DNA of 30,560 nucleotides from JBBKXP01 sp038251315 (GTDB taxonomy: Bacteria > Pseudomonadota > Alphaproteobacteria > Rhodobacterales > Rhodobacteraceae), in assembly GCA_038251315.1 (NCBI GenBank), contig JBBSBK010000038.1, positions 1 through 30,560 of the forward strand, given 5' to 3'. Below are positions 17,908 to 24,888 of this stretch, one piece after another. Each line of letters opens with the position of its first letter. The first letter of the stretch is position 1. A program made the translations under genes and the position numbers. The notes below the pieces were generated by a model. It was not told the origin of the DNA, made no database searches, and saw only the letters and a list, made by a program, of their open reading frames with translations.

Positions 17908-18165
17908 CTTGGGTTGCTGGATTGCGGTAAAACTACCGGCGGGAGTCTTTCAGGGCCAGAAGAAGCTCAGGCTGTCTCGATGGTGCAGCTGACATGACAG
18001 CGCGTCATCTCCGGCCCTTAGGTTTCGGTCAGCACCAAGAGGTGAAGTGCATGCTGGCTGTTGCGTCCCGGGCTGCACTTGCGGCCCCCGATCCGCGTCA
18101 CTAAGACTTGAGAAAGGTATCATGAAGTAGAGACGTCAGCGTCTCCGAACCCGAGGCAGAGCATT
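17908..18165. other. Intergenic region between yihY and clpP
   Basis: This 258-base gap should contain the clpP promoter, but I see no strong sigma-70 or heat-shock-type hexamers. It holds a weak hairpin after yihY (CGGTA 17925-17929 with TACCG 17934-17938), a short dyad ATGAC/GTCAT at 17994-18008, and a stem-loop in the clpP leader. A 36-codon open frame at 17994-18104 lacks a ribosome site. Confidence 0.5.
18130..18145 (+). promoter_or_regulatory. Stem-loop in the clpP leader
   Basis: GAGACG (18130-18135) and CGTCTC (18140-18145) form a perfect six-pair stem with a TCAG loop. It ends eight bases before the GAGG ribosome site of clpP at 18153-18156, close enough to affect initiation or mRNA stability. 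No T-run follows, so it is not a terminator. A role is inferred from position only. Confidence 0.35.
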
Positions 18166-18792
18166 ATGCAAGACCCGACCCAAACCTATATGAACCTTGT
18201 TCCGATGGTGGTCGAACAGACCGCGCGGGGCGAGCGTGCTTACGACATCTTCTCGCGCCTGCTGAAAGAGCGGATCATCTTTGTGAACGGGCCGGTGCAT
18301 GATGGCATGTCGCAACTGGTCGTCGCCCAGTTGCTGCACCTCGAAAGCGAGAACCCGAAGAAAGAGATCAGCATGTATATCAACAGCCCCGGCGGGGTAG
18401 TGACCGCCGGTCTGTCGATCTACGACACGATGCAGTATATCCGCCCCAAGGTCAGCACGCTGGTCGTCGGGCAGGCGGCGTCGATGGGGTCGCTTTTGTT
18501 GACGGCCGGGGAAAAGGGGATGCGGTTCTCGCTCCCCAACAGCCGGATCATGGTGCACCAGCCCAGTGGCGGCTATCAGGGTCAGGCGACCGACATCATG
18601 ATCCATGCCGCCGAAACCCAGAAGCTCAAGAACCGGCTGAACGAGATCTATGTCCGCCACACCGGCCAGACCCTGAAAAAGGTCGAGGCGGCGCTGGAGC
18701 GCGATAATTTCATGTCGGCCGAAGATGCCAAGGATTGGGGTCTGATCGACGAGATTCTGCTCAATCGTGAAACGCCTGACGACAAGGCTTGA
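18166..18792 (+). CDS. clpP: ATP-dependent Clp protease proteolytic subunit
   Basis: Serine peptidase that forms the tetradecameric chamber in which ClpX- or ClpA-unfolded proteins are degraded. The catalytic triad is visible: Ser106 in GQAASMGS, His131 in MVHQPSGG and Asp180 in ERDNFMSAEDA. Length (208 residues) and the conserved YINSPGGVVTAG stretch are typical of bacterial ClpP. The ATG has GAGG nine bases upstream. A short N-terminal extension of the propeptide kind is present. It lies 130 bases ahead of clpX, its partner, in the usual order; a hairpin between them suggests partly separate transcription. Confidence 0.97.
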   Translation: MQDPTQTYMNLVPMVVEQTARGERAYDIFSRLLKERIIFVNGPVHDGMSQLVVAQLLHLESENPKKEISMYINSPGGVVTAGLSIYDTMQYIRPKVSTLVVGQAASMGSLLLTAGEKGMRFSLPNSRIMVHQPSGGYQGQATDIMIHAAETQKLKNRLNEIYVRHTGQTLKKVEAALERDNFMSAEDAKDWGLIDEILLNRETPDDKA

Positions 18793-18803
18793 GGCGTCTT
18801 CCG

Positions 18804-18835
18804 CCGCGGCCCTCAGTGGCGGTCGCGGTGATTTT
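18804..18835 (+). terminator. Hairpin with short T-run after clpP
   Basis: CCGCGGCC (18804-18811) pairs with GGC...CGCGG (18818-18828) across a CTCAGT loop, with a GGT bulge in the 3' arm, and ATTTT follows at 18831-18835. This is a possible weak intrinsic terminator or attenuator between clpP and clpX. The bulge and short T-run argue against strong termination. Confidence 0.4.
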
Positions 18836-18867
18836 GCCGTTGTGGACCGGGGCGGGCTGTCCTAGTC

Positions 18868-18896
18868 TTGGTCCCACAATACACCGCGACGATAAC
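18868..18896 (+). promoter_or_regulatory. Possible clpX promoter
   Basis: TTGGTC (18868-18873) and GATAAC (18891-18896) are separated by 17 bases and match the sigma-70 consensus at three and four of six positions. Transcription would begin near 18903, just before the GAGGGG ribosome site of clpX. The match is moderate, so this is a suggestion only. Confidence 0.33.
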
Positions 18897-18922
18897 AGGC
18901 CATGCGCCGAGGGGCTTTGACG

Positions 18923-20194
18923 ATGGCGAATTCAACCAGCGGCGACAGCAAGAACACGCTTTACTGCAGCTTTTGTGGTAAAAGCCAGCATGAGGTCCGC
19001 AAACTGATTGCCGGGCCCACAGTGTTCATATGCGACGAATGTGTCGAACTGTGCATGGATATCATCCGCGAAGAGACGAAATCGGCGGGGCTGAAATCAT
19101 CCGAAGGGGTGCCGACGCCGCGCGATATCTGCGATGTGCTTGACGATTACGTGATCGGTCAACGGCATGCCAAGCGGGTTTTGTCGGTGGCCGTCCACAA
19201 CCACTACAAGCGGTTGAACCATTCGGCCAAGAACCCCGAAATCGAACTGGCCAAATCCAACATCCTGCTGATCGGCCCGACCGGTTGCGGCAAGACCCTG
19301 CTGGCACAAACGCTGGCCCGCATCCTCGATGTGCCTTTCACTATGGCAGATGCGACAACATTGACCGAGGCAGGTTATGTCGGCGAGGATGTCGAGAACA
19401 TCATCCTCAAGCTGCTGCAGGCCTCTGAATACAACGTCGAACGGGCGCAGCGCGGCATCGTCTATATCGACGAAGTCGACAAGATCACCCGCAAATCGGA
19501 CAATCCGTCGATCACCCGCGATGTGTCGGGCGAGGGCGTGCAGCAGGCCCTGCTCAAGATCATGGAAGGCACCGTCGCCAGCGTGCCGCCGCAGGGTGGG
19601 CGCAAACATCCGCAGCAGGAATTCCTGCAGGTCGACACCACCAACATCCTGTTCATCTGTGGCGGAGCCTTTGCCGGCCTCGACAAGATCATCAGTGCCC
19701 GTGGCAAGGGATCGGCGATGGGTTTTAACGCCGATGTGCGCGATGTCGAAAGCCGCTGCGTGGGCGAGGTGTTTCAGGAACTCGAACCCGAGGATCTGCT
19801 GAAATTCGGACTGATCCCGGAATTTGTTGGTCGTCTGCCTGTTCTGGCCACGCTCGAAGATCTGGACGAAGAGGCCCTTGTCACCATCCTGACCCAGCCC
19901 AAGAACGCGCTGGTCAAGCAATACCAGCGCCTGTTCGAGATCGAGGATACCAAGCTGACCTTTACCGAGGATTCGCTCAAGGCCATCGCCAAGCGGGCGA
20001 TCGCCCGCAAGACCGGCGCGCGCGGGTTGCGGTCGATCATGGAGGATATCCTGCTGGATGCCATGTTTGAGCTGCCGGGTCTGGACAGCGTGACCGAGGT
20101 CGTGGTCAACGAAGAGGCGGTCGGCCCGGACGCCAAGCCGTTGATGATCCACGCCGATGCCCCGAAGAAGGGTGCTGCGGCCTCGGCTGGCTGA
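18923..20194 (+). CDS. clpX: ATP-dependent Clp protease ATP-binding subunit ClpX
   Basis: AAA+ unfoldase that recognises tagged substrates and feeds them to ClpP. The N-terminal zinc-binding domain has Cys15, Cys18, Cys37 and Cys40. Walker A GPTGCGKT is at 118-125, the pore-loop GYVGED at 151-156, Walker B IVYIDEVD at 179-186 and the RKH loop at 227-229. The ClpP-docking tripeptide, IGF in E. coli, reads MGF at 266-268. The ATG at 18923 is chosen over one at 18902 because GAGGGG precedes it by eight bases and the protein then begins MANSTSGDSKNTLYCSFCGK, the usual alphaproteobacterial start, with 423 residues. Its stop abuts the next gene. Confidence 0.96.
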   Translation: MANSTSGDSKNTLYCSFCGKSQHEVRKLIAGPTVFICDECVELCMDIIREETKSAGLKSSEGVPTPRDICDVLDDYVIGQRHAKRVLSVAVHNHYKRLNHSAKNPEIELAKSNILLIGPTGCGKTLLAQTLARILDVPFTMADATTLTEAGYVGEDVENIILKLLQASEYNVERAQRGIVYIDEVDKITRKSDNPSITRDVSGEGVQQALLKIMEGTVASVPPQGGRKHPQQEFLQVDTTNILFICGGAFAGLDKIISARGKGSAMGFNADVRDVESRCVGEVFQELEPEDLLKFGLIPEFVGRLPVLATLEDLDEEALVTILTQPKNALVKQYQRLFEIEDTKLTFTEDSLKAIAKRAIARKTGARGLRSIMEDILLDAMFELPGLDSVTEVVVNEEAVGPDAKPLMIHADAPKKGAAASAG

Positions 20195-20578
20195 ATGTCA
20201 CGCAGGCTAATTTCCACCGGATCGCCGTTCGAGGCGCAGATCGGCTATTCGCGGGCGGTCGTTGTTGATGGTTGGGTGTTTGTCGCAGGGACGACCGGCT
20301 ATGACTACGCCACGATGACGCTGCCCGTGGGGGTCGTCGATCAGTGTCGCAACACGTTGCAAACCATTGGAAAGGCGTTGAAGGAGGCCGGAAGCGGGTT
20401 CGATGGCGTCGTCCGCGTGCGCTATATCCTGCCCGATCCTGCCGACTGGCCGCCCTGCTGGCCACTGGTTGCCGACGCCTTTGCGACGGCACGCCCCGCC
20501 GCGACGATGATCGTGGCAGGCCTGCAAAACCCTGACATGAAGATCGAGATCGAGGTGACAGCGCGGTTGATCGCCTAG
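20195..20578 (+). CDS. RidA/YjgF-family protein
   Basis: A 127-residue Rid-family protein, a small cytosolic trimer in known members. RidA itself hydrolyses reactive enamine/imine intermediates from pyridoxal-phosphate enzymes; other Rid subfamilies have unknown or different roles. Arg100 in ARPAATMIV and Glu120 in IEIEVTA sit where the catalytic site of active members lies, so deaminase activity is possible. The ATG follows the clpX stop with no gap (TGAATG), so its translation probably depends on ribosomes ending clpX. The sequence is divergent from canonical RidA at the N-terminus, so I give no gene symbol. Confidence 0.85.
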   Translation: MSRRLISTGSPFEAQIGYSRAVVVDGWVFVAGTTGYDYATMTLPVGVVDQCRNTLQTIGKALKEAGSGFDGVVRVRYILPDPADWPPCWPLVADAFATARPAATMIVAGLQNPDMKIEIEVTARLIA

Positions 20579-20668
20579 GATCGCGCAGAAACGCGGCTGC
20601 AATGTGCCCGACGACTGGACCTTTGCCGCGCCCTGAGGCAAGACAGCGCAGGATTGGGAGATACGCCG

Positions 20669-21052
20669 ATGGGCCTGCTGAGATCGATCAAGCGGATATT
20701 TACCTGGTGGGACGGGCAGACGCTCAACACCCAGTTCTGGACGTGGCGCAAGGGCAAGCGCGTCGGAACCGACTCCATGGGCAATGTGTTCTACCGCAAC
20801 GCCAGCGACAGCCGTCGCTGGGTCATATTCAATGGCGAGGCCGAGGCGACAAAGGTGTCGCCTGACTGGCACGGGTGGCTGCATCACACCTATGGCGAAC
20901 CGCCGACAGAGCGCCCGATGCCGCATCGGGCCTGGGAGAAGCCGCATAAACAAAACCTGACGGGCACCGTGCTGGCTTATGCGCCCGCCGGGTCGATCCG
21001 CCGCGCCCATCCCGCAGATCGCGCCGATTACGAGGCCTGGCGCCCCGAATAG
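20669..21052 (+). CDS. NDUFA12 (17.2 kDa)-family NADH:ubiquinone oxidoreductase subunit
   Basis: A 127-residue homologue of the complex I accessory subunit NDUFA12/B17.2, a family found in mitochondria and alphaproteobacteria. Residues 14-44 carry the characteristic W-D-G-T, G-T-D-x-x-G-N and Y-(R)-N pattern, followed by RRWVIFNG and SPDWHGWLHHTYGEPP (65-80). It should bind the outside of respiratory complex I and aid its assembly or stability. The ATG at 20669 has GGGAG eight bases upstream; a TTG five codons earlier overlaps that ribosome site and is less likely. It stands apart from any nuo operon and precedes mlaD by nine bases. Confidence 0.9.
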   Translation: MGLLRSIKRIFTWWDGQTLNTQFWTWRKGKRVGTDSMGNVFYRNASDSRRWVIFNGEAEATKVSPDWHGWLHHTYGEPPTERPMPHRAWEKPHKQNLTGTVLAYAPAGSIRRAHPADRADYEAWRPE

Positions 21053-21061
21053 GAGCCGAAA

Positions 21062-21529
21062 ATGCGTGAATCCGTCAGCGAAGTCATTACCGGAGCAGCC
21101 GTTCTGGCCGGGGCGGTGGCGTTCCTGTTCTATGCGGCGCAGGCAACCGGTTTTTCCGACAGCACGGCGGGCTACAGCCTGAACGCCAGTTTCCGGTCGG
21201 CCGAGGGCGTCAAGGTGGGCACTGACGTGCGGCTGGCCGGGGTCAAGGTGGGCACCGTAACCGGCATGGCCCTGAACTCCGACACGTTCCGCGCCGACAC
21301 CACGATGTCGCTGATCCCGGCGGTGCAGGTGCCCAACGACAGCACTCTGGTCATTTCGTCCGAAGGCCTGCTGGGTGGGAACTTTGTCGAGATCATGCCG
21401 GGCGGATCGCTGGATAACTACGCACCGGGCGCCGAGATCCTCGACACTCAGGGCGCGGTCAGCCTGCTGTCCCTGCTGGTCAAATTTGCCGCAGGCAGTG
21501 GTGGCGGCAACGACGGGGCGACCCAGTGA
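21062..21529 (+). CDS. mlaD: MlaD-like MCE-domain lipid-transport protein
   Basis: A 155-residue periplasm-facing MCE protein. One N-terminal membrane segment (about 8-27) anchors it, and a single MCE domain follows (about 37-120), with YSLNASFRSAEGVKVGTDVR and the loop SSEGLLGGNFVEIMPGG. MlaD forms a hexameric ring on the MlaFEDB complex that moves phospholipids between the membranes. GGAG lies seven bases before the ATG. No mlaE, mlaF, mlaB or mlaC is in the window, so its partners must be encoded elsewhere. It is between the NDUFA12 homologue and a DUF2155 gene that overlaps its stop codon. Confidence 0.88.
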   Translation: MRESVSEVITGAAVLAGAVAFLFYAAQATGFSDSTAGYSLNASFRSAEGVKVGTDVRLAGVKVGTVTGMALNSDTFRADTTMSLIPAVQVPNDSTLVISSEGLLGGNFVEIMPGGSLDNYAPGAEILDTQGAVSLLSLLVKFAAGSGGGNDGATQ

Positions 21530-21882
21530 TGTGGCGTCTGACGCTCGTTCTGGCCCTGACGGCCGCACCTTTGGTGGCGCAGGAGGTCACATCGGCACCG
21601 GGTGGTGAACTCCGTGTGCTGGACAAGACGACGGGCCAGGTCACCGATCTGACGCTGGCGACGGGCGAGACCGAAAATGTCGGCCAGTTGTCCGTCACGC
21701 TGGGCGATTGTCGGTATCCGACAGAAAACCCCGCCGGTAACGCTTATGCCGAACTGACGATCTACTATCGCGACGGTGCCGATCCGGTGTTTCAGGGGTG
21801 GATGATCGCGAGCGCCCCGGCCCTGCACGCGATGGAACATCCGCGTTATGATGTCTGGGTGTTGCGCTGTATGACCTCCTGA
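21529..21882 (+). CDS. DUF2155 domain-containing exported protein
   Basis: A 117-residue protein with a Sec-type signal peptide: MWRLTLVLALTAAPLVAQ has a basic start, a hydrophobic core and an Ala-x-Ala-like cleavage region. The mature part matches the DUF2155 pattern, with LRVLDKTTGQ, a cysteine in GDCRYP, AYAELTIYY, VFQGWMIASAPALHAMEHP and YDVWVLRC. The two conserved cysteines may form a disulfide in the periplasm. The function is unknown. The ATG overlaps the mlaD stop as TGATG; a GTG one codon earlier is the alternative. Its 3' end overlaps the convergent aat gene by 37 bases. Confidence 0.87.
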   Translation: MWRLTLVLALTAAPLVAQEVTSAPGGELRVLDKTTGQVTDLTLATGETENVGQLSVTLGDCRYPTENPAGNAYAELTIYYRDGADPVFQGWMIASAPALHAMEHPRYDVWVLRCMTS

Positions 21883-22487
21883 GCCGTCGCGATGCCACCT
21901 TGGCGGTTGAAATCGGCCTTTGATGTGATCGCAGCGGCCAGTCTCGTGCGGTAATCCGTGCGCGCAATTTCAGTCGCGCCAAGCCGTGCCAGATGGGGTG
22001 TGAGGAATTGCGTGTCGAACAGGGTGAACCCGCCGACGCGCAACCGGTCGATCAGATAGGCGAGTGCCATTTTGGATGCATCAGTGCGCCGTGAAAACAT
22101 GCTTTCGCCGAAAAACGCAGCACCGATGGCGACGCCGTAAACTCCGCCGACCAGCGTCCCCGCATGGCGCACCTCAACCGAATGGGCATGGCCCATGTCA
22201 TGCAACTGGCCGTAAAGGTCGAAAATTTTGCCGTTGATCCAGGTCTCGGACCGGTCGGCGCATCCGGCCACGACCCCGACAAAGTCAGTGTCGAAACTGA
22301 CCGCCATGTCGCCCCGCCGAATTGTGCTGGCCAGCGAGCGGGCGATATGGAAACCACCCATCGGGATGATCCCCCGCCGCTTCGGGTCGACCCAGAATAT
22401 GTCGGGGTCGCAGCGTCCCTCGCTCATCGGAAATACGCCGATGCTGTAGCCGTGAAGCAGCAATACGGGGGTCAGGGAATCGGGCAT
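21846..22487 (-). CDS. aat: Leucyl/phenylalanyl-tRNA--protein transferase
   Basis: Transfers Leu or Phe from tRNA to proteins with N-terminal Arg or Lys, marking them for ClpS/ClpAP degradation in the N-end rule pathway. At 213 residues it is of usual size. Family motifs are GYSIGVFPMSEG (13-24), FWVDPKRRGIIP, AHSVEVRHAGTLVGGVYG, FFGESMFSRRTDASK and FTLFDTQFLTPHLARLGA. It starts 30 bases after accC and is the last gene of an accB-accC-aat unit. The 37-base tail-to-tail overlap with the DUF2155 gene means each 3' end is transcribed antisense to the other unless termination is precise. Confidence 0.95.
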   Translation of the reverse strand: MPDSLTPVLLLHGYSIGVFPMSEGRCDPDIFWVDPKRRGIIPMGGFHIARSLASTIRRGDMAVSFDTDFVGVVAGCADRSETWINGKIFDLYGQLHDMGHAHSVEVRHAGTLVGGVYGVAIGAAFFGESMFSRRTDASKMALAYLIDRLRVGGFTLFDTQFLTPHLARLGATEIARTDYRTRLAAAITSKADFNRQGGIATAQEVIQRNTQTS

Positions 22488-22517
22488 GGTGCCCCGTCAG
22501 ATGGGTCTGACCCCATC

Positions 22518-23867
22518 CTAGGCCGAGAGGTTCCGTTCAAGCCAGTGTTCCAGCCAGTGGATGTTGTAATTGCCCGACTGCACATCGGGTTCGGCCAGCA
22601 GGGCGTGGAACAGCGGGATCGTGGTATCGACGCCGTCGACGATCAGTTCGCCCAAAGCGCGCTGCAGACGGGCCAATGCTTCCGTCCGGTCGCGGCCATG
22701 TACGATCAGCTTGCCGATCAGGCTGTCGTAATAGGGCGGGATCCGATATCCGTCATAAAGCGCTGAATCCATCCGCACGCCCAATCCACCTGGTGCATGA
22801 TATTGGGTGATCCTGCCGGGGCAGGGCGAAAAGTTGGGCAGCTTTTCGGCGTTGATACGTACCTCGATGGCGTGGCCGTTGATTTTCAGATCGCCTTGGG
22901 TGAACGACATCGGCAATCCGGCAGCGACCCGGATCTGTTCGCGCACAAGGTCGACGCCGAAAATCGCCTCGGTCACCGGATGTTCCACCTGCAAACGGGT
23001 GTTCATTTCGATGAAATAGAATTCGTCGTTTTCGAACAGGAATTCGATTGTTCCTGCGCCGATATAGTTGATCGCGGCGATGGCATCGGCGCAGACCTTG
23101 CCGATCCGCGCGCGCAAGGCAGGGGTGATGGCGGGGCCGGGCGCCTCTTCCAGCACCTTTTGGTGGCGGCGTTGCAGGCTGCAATCGCGTTCGCCCAAGT
23201 GCACTGCATTGCCCTTGCCGTCGCCGAACACCTGAATTTCGATGTGGCGCGGCGTGGTCAGGTATTTTTCAAGGTAGACCTCGTCGTTGCCAAAGGCTGC
23301 CTTGGCCTCCTGCCGGGCGCCCAGAAAAGCGCGTTCCATGTCGGCGGCGGTCCGCGCGACCTTCATGCCGCGCCCGCCGCCGCCGGCGGTGGCCTTGACG
23401 ATGACGGGATAGCCGATGTCTTCGGCGACCGATCGGGCGTCCATCAGGGTCGGGACACCGCCGTCGGATCCCGGCACACAGGGAACGCCCAGCTTTTTCA
23501 TCGTCTCCTTGGCGGTGATCTTGTCGCCCATGACGCGAATATGTTCGGCGGTGGGGCCGATGAACGTGATATCGTGATCTTCGACGACCTGCACGAAGGC
23601 AGCATTTTCCGACAGGAACCCATAACCGGGATGGATCGCCTGCGCCCCCGTGATTTCACAAGCCGATATGATCGCCGGAAAGTTCAGATAACTGGCCGAG
23701 GACGCCGGCGGGCCGATGCAGATCGCTTCGTCTGCCATACGCACGTGCATCGCGTCGGCGTCGGCGGTGGAATGGACGGCGACGGATGCGATACCCATTT
23801 CGCGGGCGGCGCGCACCACGCGCAGGGCAATTTCGCCCCGGTTCGCGATCAGGATTTTGTCGAACAT
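22518..23867 (-). CDS. accC: Acetyl-CoA carboxylase, biotin carboxylase subunit
   Basis: ATP-dependent carboxylation of the biotin on AccB, the first half of malonyl-CoA formation for fatty acid synthesis. At 449 residues it equals the E. coli enzyme. The ATP-grasp glycine loop is in VKATAGGGGRGMKV, with RDCSLQRRHQKVLEEAPGP, the metal-binding region FIEMNTRLQVEHPVTE and the catalytic-arginine region EVRINAE. The ATG at 23867 is 10 bases after accB. Its form is the dedicated ACC subunit, not a fused acyl-CoA carboxylase alpha chain. Confidence 0.97.
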   Translation of the reverse strand: MFDKILIANRGEIALRVVRAAREMGIASVAVHSTADADAMHVRMADEAICIGPPASSASYLNFPAIISACEITGAQAIHPGYGFLSENAAFVQVVEDHDITFIGPTAEHIRVMGDKITAKETMKKLGVPCVPGSDGGVPTLMDARSVAEDIGYPVIVKATAGGGGRGMKVARTAADMERAFLGARQEAKAAFGNDEVYLEKYLTTPRHIEIQVFGDGKGNAVHLGERDCSLQRRHQKVLEEAPGPAITPALRARIGKVCADAIAAINYIGAGTIEFLFENDEFYFIEMNTRLQVEHPVTEAIFGVDLVREQIRVAAGLPMSFTQGDLKINGHAIEVRINAEKLPNFSPCPGRITQYHAPGGLGVRMDSALYDGYRIPPYYDSLIGKLIVHGRDRTEALARLQRALGELIVDGVDTTIPLFHALLAEPDVQSGNYNIHWLEHWLERNLSA

Positions 23868-23877
23868 GCGGGGCGCC

Positions 23878-24360
23878 CTATTCGACGATCATCAGCGGCG
23901 CGCCGTATTCGACGGGCGATCCGTCTTCGATCAACAGCCGTTTGACGATGCCGGACCGGGGCGCGGGGATGTGGTTCATCGTTTTCATTGCTTCGATGAT
24001 CAGCAGCGTATCGCCTTCGGCGACCTGTGCGCCGATCGTCACAAAGGGGGCGGCGCCAGGTTCGGCTGACAGATAGACGGTGCCGACCATCGGCGAGGCG
24101 ACGACGCCGGGATGCGCAGCGGGGTCGGTGTTGCCGGTTGCCGCAGGTGCCGTCGCAGTGACTGGCATCATGCCGCCGGTGGTCGCGGGCGCGCTGATCT
24201 GCGTTGTGACGTGAGTCTGGCGGCTGACCCGCACGTTCAGGCTGTCGTTTTCGCCATAGTCGCGTTTGACCTGCAACTCTGTCAGGTCATTGGCCCGCAA
24301 AAGTTCGGCCAAAGCCTTGATAAAGCCCACATCGTCATCGTGAGACGCTTTGTTGCTCAT
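23878..24360 (-). CDS. accB: Acetyl-CoA carboxylase biotin carboxyl carrier protein
   Basis: Carries biotin, and then carboxybiotin, between AccC and the AccAD carboxyltransferase. The C-terminal biotinyl domain (about 86-160) has the modification motif EAMKTM with Lys126, and the thumb-like insertion SAEPGAAPF typical of ACC-type BCCPs. An Ala/Pro/Thr-rich linker (about 50-85) joins it to a helical N-terminal part. I chose the ATG at 24360 (160 residues) because GGGGA precedes it; the longer open frame upstream overlaps the candidate promoter and has no family-like content. Confidence 0.96.
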   Translation of the reverse strand: MSNKASHDDDVGFIKALAELLRANDLTELQVKRDYGENDSLNVRVSRQTHVTTQISAPATTGGMMPVTATAPAATGNTDPAAHPGVVASPMVGTVYLSAEPGAAPFVTIGAQVAEGDTLLIIEAMKTMNHIPAPRSGIVKRLLIEDGSPVEYGAPLMIVE

Positions 24361-24420
24361 GTCGTTCCCCGGCCTGTTGCCCCGTGACCCTGCATCGCTG
24401 GCAGGTGTCGGTTCCCGCCG

Positions 24421-24449
24421 CTTATAGGGCAAGGGGGCAGAGGTGGAAA
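24421..24449 (-). promoter_or_regulatory. Candidate promoter for accB-accC-aat
   Basis: On the minus strand, TTTCCA (plus positions 24444-24449) and TATAAG (24421-24426) are separated by exactly 17 bases and match sigma-70 consensus at four and five of six positions. Transcription would begin near 24414, leaving about 54 bases of leader before accB. Spacing and position make this a fair candidate. Confidence 0.45.
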
Positions 24450-24479
24450 GCGGCGCGGTGCCGGAAAATGACCGGGCCG

Positions 24480-24785
24480 TCAGGTGCTGCCTGTGCCGCC
24501 GTTTTCGCCGGGTGGCTGGGGCAACATCGTAATCCCGTAGGGTTTCAGGGTGCGCTGCACCCCGCTGACCTCGGCAACGGTGCCCTTTTCGCGCCCGTCT
24601 GTCCGCGTTGGCATCAGGCTTTGCGATATTGCGGCGATCTGCCCGTTGCCGGGCGGGATCGCCAGCGGCACATCGGGGCGGGGCGCACGGTTCAGTGCGG
24701 CGGCGTCGGCGGCAGGCCGTTGATCGGGCCGGGCAGGGGGCGGCGAAGCCATCTGCGCCGGTTTCAGTTGGGTATTCAATTCCAT
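24480..24785 (-). CDS. Hypothetical proline-rich small protein
   Basis: I do not recognise this 101-residue product. The first half is rich in Pro and Ala (residues 8-46) and looks disordered. The second half (about 64-90, KGTVAEVSGVQRTLKPYGIT) is more ordinary and could form a short helix and strand. It has no cysteine, no signal peptide and no membrane segment, and looks cytosolic. It is probably real: AAGGAG lies seven bases before the ATG and an extended -10 promoter sits about 40 bases further up. It is between acs and accB, all in the same direction, but seems to be transcribed on its own. No function can be assigned. Confidence 0.68.
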   Translation of the reverse strand: MELNTQLKPAQMASPPPARPDQRPAADAAALNRAPRPDVPLAIPPGNGQIAAISQSLMPTRTDGREKGTVAEVSGVQRTLKPYGITMLPQPPGENGGTGST

Positions 24786-24830
24786 CTCAGGCTCCTTCCA
24801 ATTGAAAGAGCCCCCACGACCAGCAGCCTA

Positions 24831-24857
24831 ATCATACCAAGGTTACCGGGCGGTTAA
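24831..24857 (-). promoter_or_regulatory. Candidate extended -10 promoter of the small unknown gene
   Basis: Read on the minus strand, TGGTATGAT (plus 24831-24839) is an extended -10 element with five of six consensus bases. TTAACC (plus 24852-24857) stands 15 bases upstream as an imperfect -35. Initiation near 24824 would give a leader of about 39 bases. The -35 overlaps one of two GATTAACC repeats. Confidence 0.42.
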
Positions 24858-24888
24858 TCCGGGCGCCAAAGCATCACTTTGGTTAATC
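24852..24888 (-). repeat. Two GATTAACC direct repeats
   Basis: The octamer GATTAACC (minus strand) occurs at 24852-24859 and again at 24881-24888, 29 bases apart start to start. The second copy includes the acs stop codon and the first covers the -35 of the next promoter. Two copies on one helical face could bind a regulator; chance is also possible. Confidence 0.3.
24866..24882 (-). terminator. Hairpin immediately after the acs stop codon
   Basis: CCAAAG (24866-24871) and CTTTGG (24877-24882) form a six-pair stem with a five-base loop, beginning at the base next to the acs TAA. No T-run follows on the minus strand, so intrinsic termination is doubtful. It may protect the 3' end of the mRNA or overlap a regulator site. 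Confidence 0.3.

Noticed and set aside
17994..18104. 36-codon open frame before clpP
   Set aside because: No ribosome site, no recognisable motif, and short enough to occur by chance in GC-rich DNA.
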